Assembly (NCBI GenBank): GCA_036924285.1
Contig: JAYKYS010000010.1
Span: forward strand, 15,351,001-15,415,000
Direction of reading: 5' to 3'
Length of the DNA: 64,000 bases
DNA from: Asterella californica
Taxonomy: Eukaryota; Streptophyta; Marchantiopsida; Marchantiales; Aytoniaceae
Made by a program: the position numbers and the translations under genes. Every line of letters starts with the position of its first letter. The stretch's first letter is position 1. Positions 45,400 through 55,900 of the stretch are shown piece after piece. A model generated the notes under the pieces. The model searched no databases. It saw only the letters and a list, made by a program, of their open reading frames with translations, and was not told the DNA's origin.

Positions 45400-46900
45400 C
45401 ATGGTTCTTGGAGCGCTCTTCAACTTACATAGCTTATGGGTTTTTTCAAGGTTTTCGGTGTTATTTTTCCTCTTCACCTGCAATCTAGAGGATAGTTCGG
45501 ATATCTCATACGAAAGACATAACGGAAGAAATATGGAGGTCGACCAGCGGTCGAGACTAACTGTGACATTCTTTGTATTCTCAACCGGCTGGAATTCTAA
45601 TATACTAGAATCCAATGGGAACAATGTAGCACTTTTTTTGTTTGCAAATAGTTTCCGCAATTGTATATGTCGTTACGAAACCCGAAGAAAGACAAACTTA
45701 GTATTATTCTACAACTCTATTGGTGAACTCTTAAAGTTGTCATCCAACTTTACAAATACCCACAGTGGAGTATTATACTAGACAAAGATAAAACATGGAG
45801 TCTTTAAATAGTCCAATAAAACATGAAAATAAGATCAGACTACACGTTTGATACAATATCTAGCGAAATGTCAAAAGATGATATAAAATCAATACGGAAG
45901 ATAGATTTTAAAGAGTTATACAAGTCGTCAACTGGACGAACTTTTCATTAGACGACTTCTAAGGACAATGCTAGCAATTTACATGTGGTACTGGATGTCT
46001 TACTAACCAAAGAATCCAAACAAAAACTTAAGAATCTTGAAGATCTCAAAGAGCTTCCTCTTACAAAAATATAACAAGTCAGAAAAGATACAATGGACGG
46101 GCTTGTTCACAATAGAATCAGAAAGGATATCAGAAGTAAGATTGAGACTAAATGATGTCAAAGAAGATTTATTATCTTGTACACAACTGAAAAAAAGAGA
46201 AAAAACATCATCAAGAACAAAAACAATAACCTCGTCCGCCTATACTTTCTCCAACCACAGCACTAACAACTCTTAGTACATTTTGAATACCAAACACCAT
46301 CAACAAACCACACAAACCAACACCACAAGAACTAATCCGACAGTTACTCCTTCAACCTCAACATTTGAACCTAGACCAAAATAAACTTCAACACTACAAA
46401 CCAGTTCAAACTTTATCAATCTTACAACAAACCCAAAGCTAACCAGAATAACGACATGACTCTGTATGGTCATGTTGTTGTTAGAAAGAAAACCACAAGA
46501 AGACCAAGACGTGCAGCCTTTGAGCGCTATATGATTTTACACAAGGAAGATCCAGTTGACAGGATGCTTTGTTTACACATGCATTCAAGAAAAATGCAGA
46601 TGAAGACTCATACTTTTAGTTTACTCTTACTTCTGAAAAGAGACAAACTTTTCTTTTTAAGTAAAAATGGATGATTTGAGGAAGTTCCACTAAGTCGATA
46701 AAGCTTACCTCAACGTTTGAACAACCAAGTGAGTTTGTAGAATCTTGTGGATAGTAATCGACTCTAAAAGATAGAAAAACATCTGATGCACACAATAAAC
46801 ACCACAAGAAGCATTGCTATTATCACTGATCATTTTTTATGACATTAGAACATATGATTGACGATTTCTTCTTCAACATCTCTCGACGAAAAGCAAAAAA
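45400..46900 (+). mobile_element. Decayed LTR-retroelement relic, copy 2
   Basis: It aligns with the 12.5-13.7 kb relic (shared CATGTGGTACTGGATGTCTTA, AACTTTTCATYAGA, TGATGTCAAAGAA, TTTGAGCGCTATATGA). A gag-like motif AAFERYM is readable near 46515-46535. A 134-codon open frame at 45377-45781 lies over part of it, but the matching part of copy 1 is not open, so that frame is probably chance. No protease, integrase or reverse transcriptase seen. Confidence 0.5.
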
Positions 46901-47541
46901 TGGTGCAACAATTGCGACTAAAGTAGAGTTCAGATCAATTTGGATCTCTTATGAGAGTGCATGTGTCATACAAGGTCTAGGCATGGACCAAAATACTACT
47001 GCTCAAAGTCTTATCACAAGTGTCCATTTGACATCTATCGGCCGCACAAGTGGTCTTACGAAATGAGTTTCTGATCAAAACTAAACTTGAGATTATGGAT
47101 ATTCTTTAATCTACAACACTGTGGAGTGTTTGGATTGATAGGATGCACATGTATTTCTTAGGCACACCCAATGCTTGACTCGCATCCTGGCTAAAATATG
47201 AGTCGCTTCGAATTACATCTTCAGAACAAACAAAAACAATTCAAAAAAAGATGTAATGACATGACTTGTGATGCATCCAAATGAAAACAAGCAGAATTTT
47301 TCTGAAGATAGGGCACACAAGAACTCTACATTATTGTTGACAATGGAGTTTTGAAATTCCCTCCAGATCCGACAAGAAGCCATACGGACGATAGCGAAAT
47401 GACTTGTGCGTGCATTGTTGACAACTAGATTTCTAGTGTTTCGTTAAGCTTCTTCTTGTCACTTCGGCACGTGTCTCTTTACGTTCTGATGTTCTCTTGT
47501 CATGCTCTTTCTCTTCTCTAGACGACGAACAGACTATGTGA
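46901..47541. other. Spacer before the Copia element
   Basis: Possibly further remains of the gag relic. No domain recognised. Confidence 0.35.
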
Positions 47542-47771
47542 TGTTGATATAGTCCGAAGCTCTAATAGATCGATGGCTAATATCAACCGGAGTAGTTAGA
47601 GTTGTTACGTACAGTTAGTTAGAGGACTAACCCACCATTAGGATTCCTTGTACTCATCCCACTATATATACATGGAGAGGTGAAGTCTCTCACATCTCAT
47701 TCCTATTTACTTCCTTGTCTACTCGCTCTTTCTTCTTGGAGTGTCTTCTTATAAGTATCGATCCTTCTACA
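47542..47771 (+). repeat. 5' LTR of the Copia element
   Basis: Begins TGTTGATATAG and ends CTTCTACA, the TG...CA form. A TATATATA box lies at 47664-47671, the expected place for the LTR promoter. Confidence 0.9.
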
Positions 47772-47785
47772 TGCTATTAGAGCAG
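47772..47785 (+). other. Primer-binding site for initiator-Met tRNA
   Basis: TGCTATTAGAGC differs at two positions from the usual plant Copia site TGGTATCAGAGC and directly follows the LTR. Confidence 0.8.
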
Positions 47786-47809
47786 TAAAGAGGGTGTTTC
47801 TCTTGGTGA

Positions 47810-47905
47810 TGAGCAAGATGGAGTTTGTCCATGGAGAAGTACATGAGAGAGTAACTGGAGTTGTGCTTGATGTTGAGCATTATCATGATGATGCATTCGG
47901 ATGAG
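47810..47905 (+). pseudogene. Start of Copia gag
   Basis: An ATG frame reading MSKMEFVHGEVHERVTGVVL ends at a TGA after about 31 codons. Its distance from the primer site suits a gag N-terminus. Similarity to known gag sequence is weak, and the frame is separated from the main gag block at 49.5 kb by more than 1.5 kb of non-gag DNA, including the tandem array. Confidence 0.4.
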
Positions 47906-48169
47906 ACGAAACAATTTCTTTTGCCACTGGAAACTTTGAACGCAATTTCAGAGACCTAGACAATTTTTTTCTCGCTGAAATCTGTCGACCAGCTCCATAA
48001 GAATTGTATTATTCAAAAGGTGTGAAATGTGTACTCTGTCAAGTTTCAGCCGATTTGGAGCTTTCCAGTGGTAGATTTTCAAACGGATCTTTTTAGAACC
48101 AAAACTAAAGTTTTAGAACTTGAGTCCAAAAGAAATACTGGTCCAAACAATAGCACCCCAACACTTAGC

Positions 48170-48650
48170 GTGTAAGCATTCGCACGTGCAAACATATACT
48201 TTGAATAATAACAAGAATAAAAAAATAACAATCTGTTCATATTTCAGTTAGGATAAGGAACAACCTTTCTGAAGTGTTAGGGCGTTTATCGCACGTGCGA
48301 ATGGTAAATCTGAATAATAACAACATGTTCATATTTTAGTTAATCTTTAGGACAAGATTTTTTTGCTAAGTGTTGGGATGTCGAGCGTTTGCACGTGCGA
48401 ATCATAACTTTAAATAATAAATAAAAATATAATAAGAATAAAAGAATAACAACATGTTTACATTTTGGTTAATCTTTATGATAGGGTTTTTTGTACTAAG
48501 TGTTTGGAGTGTTGATTGTTCCCATGTGAGAATGATAACTTTCAACAATAATAAGAACAAAAGAACAACAATATGTCCATGTTTTAGTTAGTCTTTTGGA
48601 CAAGGTTCTTTTCTTCCACAAGTGTTGGAACTTTCTCTGAGATGGATACC
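48170..48650. repeat. Tandem array of 96-130-bp units carrying CACGTG
   Basis: Units begin with AGTGTT at 48273, 48369, 48499 and 48621 (partial), and a diverged one precedes them. Each has a GCACGTGC-type palindrome (48182-48189, 48291-48298, 48391-48398; CCATGTGAG in the fourth), then TAACTTTRAATAATA, ATAACAAYATGTTCAT, TTTTAGTTARTCTT and GGACAAGGTT. Looser echoes (CACGTGTTCGCACATGTG) continue to about 48790. The array lies inside the Copia element, upstream of the main gag block. Confidence 0.75.
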
Positions 48651-49002
48651 CCGTGGAAGCAAGTGTACCCATTCTTATTACAAGGTCTATTCTGCTTTGT
48701 AATTTTTCCGTGAAGTGTTGGAATCTAAGGTTGATATCACGTGTTCGCACATGTGTGGTCTTAGCGAGATGTGATGAGGTGTTTATCGTTCACACATGTG
48801 GAACATGCTTCGGATGCTTTGGCGTGTGGAGGATAAAAAATTACCATCTTCACCACACATACACACAATAATTGTGGTGCTCACAGTCGTTTCGGGATTT
48901 TGTTCAAAAAATTCAAGTTAACATTGTGTATATATAATTGAATTAACCTTGTTACTTAAGTTTGCCCCCTGCCTAGCGGGAAGATGAACTTAAGACAGAT
49001 TC

Positions 49003-49028
49003 TTGAGAAGAAATCGACTTCTTCTCAA
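49003..49028. repeat. Hairpin, 10-bp perfect arms
   Basis: TTGAGAAGAA pairs with TTCTTCTCAA around ATCGAC. An outer AAGACA/TGTCTT pairing extends the structure. Confidence 0.75.
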
Positions 49029-49426
49029 AAGATGTCTTATGGAAGACAGAATCGAAAAGACATAGTGCGAAGTCTTCTAAGAGAGGACCGTGACTGTTCT
49101 TCTCGCTTCTTTCCTCTTCTCATCGTCTTATCATCTTTCTGTTCCTATGATTCCTTCTCTCTTGATCGGTTGCAAGAAGCCTACCTACTCCATTCCTCTC
49201 TTCTGAAATTTTCCCTGAGTGGATTACAGACAAATGCGCTATCCAATTTCTGATAGCCTTCTTCCCAATCTCACTTCCCGAAATCGAATTTGATCTTCTC
49301 CTCCTCTGTCTCAAAACTCTTTGTTTCTGTTCATCTATTTCCTACCTCATTGTGCTTCTGTTCCCAGAATCCATGGACAGAAGACTTGTTTTAACATCTG
49401 ACATTTCTAGAAGCTGAATTTCGAAC

Positions 49427-49467
49427 TCACATCAAGTAGTATGGACTTTGCGAGAATCTTGATGTGA
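49427..49467. repeat. Inverted repeat, 10-bp perfect arms
   Basis: TCACATCAAG (49427-49436) and CTTGATGTGA (49458-49467). Confidence 0.75.
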
Positions 49468-49487
49468 ATCCATAGAGGAAGTGTGAG

Positions 49488-49793
49488 TTGATAACTGTCT
49501 TGAGAAACATGAAATTGGGATTTAGGCAAGTGCCTCCCAAGCTTCTTGTCTTCTCAAATCCACATCTTAGTGGATTTGAGAAGACAAGAAGCTCGGTGAT
49601 CAGTCACATCAAGGACTGTGATATTCCTAAGAAAGCTTGGGATGCACTCGTGCATCTATTTCAATCAAGAACAGAGACATGGAAGCTACAATTGTTATAT
49701 AAGTTCAACAATGTGAAGAAGAGGTTGATGTGCATAAATCACTATGTGAACCACGTCAAACAACTCACAGATCAATTATTTTCTATCAGATGA
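49488..49793 (+). pseudogene. Copia gag, main capsid block
   Basis: The 101-codon frame (no ATG at the edge) reads ISHIKDCDIPKKAWDALVHL, LQLLYKFNNVKKRL and YVNHVKQLTDQL, the characteristic capsid region of plant Copia gag (UBN2-type). Its first half is disrupted by a 52-base perfect fold-back (49541-49592), which encodes a sequence not expected in gag. A stop follows QLFSIR, and the continuing frame to 49920 keeps gag-like features (LDRSHTARTV, STEYKQFTTSILI). Confidence 0.8.
49541..49592. repeat. Perfect 23-bp hairpin with six-base loop inside gag
   Basis: Arms 49541-49563 and 49570-49592 are exact reverse complements, with the loop ATCTTA at 49564-49569. It reads through the gag frame without a stop. 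Confidence 0.9.
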
Positions 49794-50148
49794 AAGATTG
49801 ATCTCACTGTCTTGATCGGAGTCACACTGCAAGGACTGTCTACTGAGTACAAGCAGTTCACCACTTCAATTTTGATCACAGAACCTCTTTCGTGGTTTGA
49901 TGAACTAGTTCTTATGATGTTATGAGAGGAGGTGTGCCTACTAGGGAGTTCTACTTTAACGGATCAACAAGAATCTATTTATTTTGCAAGTTCTGGAGGA
50001 TCTCGAGGTAGAGGTCGTGAAAAAGGTGTTTGCACGTGGACGAGGTCGTGGACAACAACAGCAACAATAGTTGCAACAGCAGAACCAGAACCAACAAAAC
50101 TAGCAACATGCTAGTTCTTCCAACAATCAAAGACATGCGCTTGATTCT

Positions 50149-50190
50149 TGTAACTACTGCAAGAAGCAAGACCACAATGTCGATCAATGC
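50149..50190 (+). pseudogene. Gag CCHC zinc knuckle
   Basis: In-frame CNYCKKQDHNVDQC fits C-x2-C-x4-H-x4-C, the gag nucleocapsid RNA-binding motif. A stop codon follows immediately, so the module is preserved only as a relic. Upstream at 49950-50110 the sequence is rich in AGCAACAA, typical of the Gln/Asn-rich gag linker. Confidence 0.85.
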
Positions 50191-50293
50191 TAGAAGCGAC
50201 ATAACGTCAATCAATATTATGGAACAATTGAGCTAGTCTATTCGGAGCAATTACTGATTATAACACATCAAAGTTATGTGACTTTCGAATCAG

Positions 50294-50655
50294 ATTGACT
50301 GGATGATCGACTCTGGTGTCACCAATCTCATGACATCTCATCGGGAGTGGTTCGGTTCATCAAGCATGTAAAGACTCTTCAGTTTATGATGACAAGCGAT
50401 GACACCAATCACCAGATCCAACGTAAGGGTAACATTTCGCTAGACATTCCTGCTTCAATATTTACTTGTATAGAGAATGTCTTGCATGTACCCACGTTGA
50501 CTATAAACTTGCTATCAGTAGGACACTTGATAGAGCAGGGTCTGCAACTGTGCTTCAATGAAGATGGATGCTTTATTGAAGATTTTAATAACATTGTCAT
50601 AGCTCAAGGTAGAAAGAGTGGTAGGCTGTTCAAACTAGATACTTCTACGTTATAG
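50294..50655 (+). pseudogene. Copia aspartic protease
   Basis: WMIDSGVTNLMTSHREWF contains the catalytic Asp-Ser-Gly (50309-50317). A frame change near 50345 leads to the open block 50347-50655. It has IENVLHVPTLTINLLSVGHL and LFKLDTST, matching the conserved VLYVPxLxxNLLSV region at the end of Copia proteases. This family cleaves the element polyprotein. Confidence 0.85.
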
Positions 50656-50699
50656 ATTGCCATGTATGGACAGAGTCGTCCAATAATGTCTGATATTGA

Positions 50700-51190
50700 C
50701 ATCTGACACAAGCAAATTCGGCACATGAACTTCTAGAGGCTGAAAAGCCTTCCTAGTTCTGACATGGTTATAGATCCAAATTTGAATCTAGTAAGCTCAT
50801 TGGAGTCTGTGCAACATGTCAGTTCAGCAAGTAAGCTAGACAGCCCTTTAAGGAATCAAGTAGCAGAGCAAACAAGCTCTTGGAGCTTGTTCATATTGAT
50901 GTATGGATTGCTTCTCCGTCAAGTATGACCGTTTTCAGTACTTTCGTGTCTTTCATTGATTATCATTCACGTTATACCTAGATCTATTTGTTGAGAAACA
51001 AGTCATCTATCGAAATACTATCAACATTCTGAAGTTTCCGCAAGTTGATGAAGAAACAGTCAAGAGAATCTATCGAAGGTCAGAAATGACTTTAGGATTT
51101 CCGCACACTATCTAAGATCTGATGGAGGAGGCGAGTTTCTTTCTGGAGAGTTCAATGCATATTTGCTTGAGCATGACATTTAACATGAGA
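50700..51190 (+). pseudogene. Copia integrase (zinc-binding head and partial core)
   Basis: The HHCC zinc module is visible: His at 50707 and 50722, and CxxC at 50808-50819 (CATC). LLELVHIDVW supplies the first catalytic Asp (50898-50900), followed by FVSFIDYHSRYT. After a collapsed stretch (50995-51110), LRSDGGGEF (second catalytic Asp codon at 51121-51123) and FNAYLLEHDI follow. Several stops and at least two frame changes are present, and the third catalytic residue was not found. Confidence 0.8.
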
Positions 51191-51224
51191 AGATCTGCAG
51201 CTGATTGAGCAAGGAATGTTAACA

Positions 51225-51620
51225 AGAGATCCATGTCAGGTTACACTTTTGGACTTGGAAGCATTGTTAGAAGCTGGACTTCTAAGAAGCAACAGACAGT
51301 TGCTTTTTCATCCACAGAAGCAGAGTACCGAGGAGCAACGAAAGCAACATGCGAATCAATTTGACTTTGGTGTCTGCTATTTGATATCGGTGTGGAGTGT
51401 ACAGATCTTTATGTTGTATATATTGATTAGATTAGCAGTATGCTAGTAATCTTATTTTCCATGCTAGGACGAAGCGCATTAAAGTGCAATATCATTTCAT
51501 TAAAGAGAAGGTCCTTGCAAGAGGGTTTGAGCTCAGTTATGTGAGCACATGAGATAAAATTGTTTATATCTTTACTAAGGCATTGCCTAGAAATAAGTTT
51601 GATTCTTCCAAACATTGTCT
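51225..51620 (+). pseudogene. Copia RNase H, C-terminal end of pol
   Basis: RSMSGYTFGLGS (about 51228-51263) and WTSKKQ-like sequence precede AFSSTEAEYRGATKA (51305-51350). RTKRIKVQYHFIKEKVL (51467 onward) and FTKALPRNKF (51571-51600) close the domain. The jump from integrase to this point leaves no room for reverse transcriptase, so a deletion of roughly 2 kb is inferred from the usual element length. Confidence 0.85.
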
Positions 51621-51656
51621 AGGAGTACATGATGTAGAGTCAAGCTTGAAGGAGTG

Positions 51657-51888
51657 TGTTGATATAGTTCCAAGCTCTAGTAGATGGACGACTAATACCG
51701 ATCGGAGTAGTTAGGATTGTTACGTACAATTAGTTAGAGGACGAACTCACCATTAGAGTTTACTTTGTACTCACCTCACTATATATACATGGAGAGGCAA
51801 AGCCTCTCACATCTCATTCTTATTTACTTCATTGTCTACTCGCTCTCTCTTCTTGGAGTGTCTTTCAAGAAGTATCGATCTTTCTACA
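51657..51888 (+). repeat. 3' LTR of the Copia element
   Basis: Begins TGTTGATATAG directly after the purine-rich GAAGGAGTG and ends CTTTCTACA. TATATATA is conserved at 51780-51787. Confidence 0.9.
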
Positions 51889-54800
51889 TGAGACACTTTG
51901 GAACTGCAATTTCAAAATTGCATATCTTGTAGTTTTTGGTCTTTTTGGCTACTATAAGATGTGCCTCGAGCCAAAAGCAATTTTGTGCAGTTTTGTTTTT
52001 ATTCGTCCTTTTTTTGCGCACTGCCTTCGCAGTTTTGACTTCTCTACAAGACTTGCTAATGTGGAGACGGCAACCAACTAGCAAGGATAGCTCTCATGAG
52101 TGTATAGACTGAACTGCAAGTTTTAAATTAAAAAACACCCGACCACAACCCTTCTACTTAAATGTGAAAAACTATACGTTTTCCATCCAACCCTATTCTC
52201 CAAACTGAAACTGTGTGCAGTCTAGAGCTTTTGCTTATTACCACCTCTAACACACACGTACTCACTCAGTTTCTGCAGTTTTGGGACTGTGAGTGTAGAG
52301 TATCTCTATGTCTGTGATCCGTATATGATCAGATTTCTTTGTTCTATAGTGATCATTTGGAATAGATTTTTATTTTTTGCTTTAATAGAAATCACTAAGA
52401 TTCTGCAAGAAAAATTTAAAACTACAACACAATCATTGTGCTACACCATCGATAATTCAGTAGACATAACAAATACCAGAAGGAGTGTATCGCACAGACA
52501 CACACTTATGTAACGTCTCGCATTTCATATTGATAAGAGCTACTAATATTAATACTGAGCTACTGATGCTACTACATGTGTACCGATTCATCAGTGTGTG
52601 AAATTTTAAGAGCGATAGACGATCTTAGAACTATTGATAGCGAGACTTAGCCTCGATGTTCTTCTTCCCTTCGATGCGTTGGTTGCTTGGACTTCGGATC
52701 TCTCTTTCCCTTGTAAGGTTGATGAGGTCTTTCCATCCGTGGGGCTATTTATTTCGTCACGTATTTCTCGATATCGGTAAGACTGGAAATGACATGTCTA
52801 AGAAAATTTTGTCTGTGCACTCCCGGAGATAGTAGGTTACCAGGGAATCTACGTAGTATACCTTCCTTCGCCCTCTCGTCAATTATGCTCAGTCTACAGG
52901 CACCAACCTCGAACGCTGTTCACCTTGTCAGTCAGTAAGTAGATGGGGCATCTCAGCAGCAGCAGTTTATGTTGTCATTTCATTAGAAAGCTGGCCGGAC
53001 AGAGAGACTAGTTAAGGCTAAATTTAGGGTTTAGGATTAGATCTAGTTCTAATTCAGCGGCCAGTTTCGCTTCGAACTAAGAGCCAGTAGCTAGGCAGGC
53101 ATAGCATAACATCTACTCTAGTCATAAGAAACAAACGAGTACGAACTAGAGTTCCTCTAACCGATGCTACAGTTGTACTGGTGGCCAGTAGTAGAGTAGA
53201 ACTAGTATTTCTTGCAATTGATGAGTACATCGATATTGATTCTTCCCGATTGGATAAATAAACTTTCTAATGCTTTGTCTGCAAGCCAACTCGAACATAC
53301 TCGGGTTGACTCAAGAGTGACCGAAGTCCAAGACCAGGTTTGAACTCGAGTCAACCTAAACCTGATCCAAATCCTGACCCTGGTTTCTTGTCTTCCCAGC
53401 GCCTTCACAACAAACTCCGGAAGCCCATCACCGCGCTCATCAGCTCATCATGGTAAGTCCTCGCGAGTCACGACTATGAAGTAGCAGGACTGGTCCGTCC
53501 AGCTGGAACAACGGCTGCCTGGTTCAAGGAACATATAGAACTGTTGGCAGCAGTTCGGTTATGTCCAAGAGTCAAAGAGAGTGAGTGGGCAACGGATGGA
53601 CGAGAGCGGATCCAGCGAGCAAAAGATATCTCATAAATGAACCTGAATGGGCAGGATGAGAGTAAACAGTCGGAAAGACGAGGCAAAGGGTGGTAAGAAA
53701 TGAGGTGACTTTAAGTCGTTAAAGATAAGCCTTCCCTTCTTGAGTAAGGGGGACCAAAGAAAGGTTCATTCGAATTGTTGAGAAAACGTTTTTCTTGTCC
53801 TCTTGTCCATAGTGTAGGCATGTGGTCTACGAGTGTATTTCACGGCTGCTTGTCCCCCGATCGTCCGTAGTGGTAGTAGTTGTAAGTACAGACTACATGC
53901 ATAAAATACACGGTCAAAAGGAGAGGTTGGACTGGAATCCGGAATTTTATACTCATACGGTATCTCCATGAGCCCACAGCTTCTCTTCTCTTCTGTTCAC
54001 TGACTCCATGAGTTTAACTAATGAGATTTAATTAAACTCATTCACTGAATGTTGATTAGGCGTCTAAACCTCCCTCTCTTAGAGGAATTTACTGTATGTA
54101 GTTTTGGATGTCAACCGAACGGGTAGCTCTGAAATTACCTTGCAAAAAATTTTAAATATAGACGTAAGCAGTAAGTCACTTTTTTCTCACAACCGTTCAA
54201 AGTTATTCTATCGGATGTTAAGTCTCTGCAAACTCTGATATTTATCTGACACCCAAGGTTTAGCTTGATATCATCCTTGTGTGAATCACCCCGCTGCAGT
54301 TAGATGTCAGTTAGCATCAAGTGTTAAATATTCTAATATCAATTATTCTTAGCGTGGACCAATAGAGTATCAGATTCGTATTTCACTGCAATCTTCCTTA
54401 AACCTCCACTCCCTTAACCACCTTGGAAATTATTTCTAGATATTACAATCAAAACAAAGACAAATTATTTTTTTCCAAGGAAAAAGAAAGGAATTCATTC
54501 AGGAGAGGAACAACTCTTCTTCTTGAATTTATAGTTTTATTCTAAATTTCTCGCGAGTCTGCGTCCATATAATCTATTTTTTTGTTAAAAAATATAAAAG
54601 TAAACTTAGTTTGATTTTATCTCTTTGAACCGTTCAAAGTGGAAAATTAGATTTAGTCTAGTTCTTCTCGAACTGTCCTCTCTCGGATCTTCCTCCCTTT
54701 TGATTACACATTATTAAATAATATCCTCATTAAAAAATTATTATTATTTCACTATAATTTACATTTTCCGGAAGTGGACTGCAAGTAATAGTAGAGATGA

Positions 54801-55796
54801 TTTTTCTCTCACACTTTCCGCTTCAGATCATTCAGATTGGATTTTAGGCTTGATTGTGATACTGTGCAGTGAAATAGTTTCTTTGTCGTTTCTGAAATTG
54901 GTTTTTCACCTTAACTGCAACAAGAATTGCATTTATGGCTTCTATGCAATAAAATGTGACTTGAGACTGTGATTCATGAAGGCTTGTCTATCTGAGAGAG
55001 GAGAACATGAGTGACAATCCGAACGATGAACCTCTATGGCAAGATTCGAGCAAGGTTTCATCGAATAATAAACCCATCAACTTAATTTCCTCGAGACTGC
55101 ATTAGTAAACCTTCTGATTCAACTCGTAACGCCAGACTCTTAGTGGATCTTAACGAGTCTTATTATGTGAGATGATCATGTCAAGGAGGTATGGGGGTCT
55201 TGTTCCCTAAGCAAGTAGGAAGGGAGAGCTGTGATGGTGATTAGGTGATGTTTTAGAGCATGACTGAATGACTTAGATCTCAGATACTGCTTCTATAGAG
55301 TTGACGGACTAAGATATCTGGAAAAGTTGGGTTTCCCCAGAGGAAATGATGTAAGCTTAACCACTGGCCACATGTTGCACAGTGAGCAACAACTGAGTGC
55401 ACAGTCCAGAATGATAAAGGAGAGGGAGGGAGAGAGAGAGAGAGAAAGCACGAGACTACTTAGCACCAATAAGTGAATTTCTACTTGTTTATAAAACCTG
55501 TTTTTGATTATCTCTCTTTGACCTTTTCTCAGTGTTTTTGAGGGAGTCCTCTTTAATTGTTAAAGCACTCCCTCCACCTCACCTTACCCAAACGTCAAAT
55601 AAATCCCTTGGTCCACGTGCAGCTGAAATGTGTGAGAGAAGGCAAGGTGGAGTATGCAGTTGGATCAGTCACAAAATAAGGGAAGAATCCTTAATCTTTC
55701 TTTTGTGGTTGATTATAAGTTGGAAGCAAACTATTACAAACTATGTAAATAACTGGATGTATGATATTTGAAGTGATCCAAATCCAAAAAGTGAGC
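51889..55796. other. Intergenic, no supported gene
   Basis: At 51.9-52.3 kb GAACTGCAAT and TTCTGCAGTTTTGG motifs sit at opposite ends of about 400 bases, but the inverted match is too weak to call an element. From 52.6 to 54.0 kb composition is more even, with short frames only. A (GA)n run lies at about 55425-55447. Confidence 0.4.
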
Positions 55797-55805
55797 AACC
55801 TTGCA

Positions 55806-55900
55806 ATGTGAATATCACCTCCTCCATTATACACCGGGTTTAATATTTGATAAACCCCTTTTGTTTGAAAAGGTTAGATCATATTTAATTTGTTTTGTTT
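55806..55900 (-). repeat. Probable degenerate paired-hairpin repeat, copy 5
   Basis: GTGAATATCACCTCCTCCAT, a shortened second arm, then GGTTTAATATTTGATAAACC and CCTTTTGTTTGAAAAGGTTA recall the minus-orientation copies at 44.8 and 45.3 kb, but both hairpins are eroded. Confidence 0.45.

Larger units (their letters stand above)
47542..51888 (+). mobile_element. Ty1/Copia retrotransposon lacking reverse transcriptase
   Basis: Two LTRs of 230 and 232 bases (about 85% identical by eye) bound a 3.9-kb interior. Flanks are TGTGA (47537-47541) and TGAGA (51889-51893), a target duplication with one mismatch. The initiator-Met primer-binding site directly follows the 5' LTR and a purine-rich stretch precedes the 3' LTR. 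The order gag, zinc knuckle, protease, integrase, RNase H is diagnostic of Copia. Reverse transcriptase is deleted at about 51180-51225. Numerous stops show the element is old and dead. Confidence 0.9.

Noticed and set aside
45377..45781. 134-codon ORF
   Set aside because: It lies over the gag relic repeat, whose other copy (12.5 kb) is full of stops in the matching place.
51893..52310. MITE flanked by GAACTGCA-type inverted ends
   Set aside because: The terminal match is short and gapped and no target duplication is visible.
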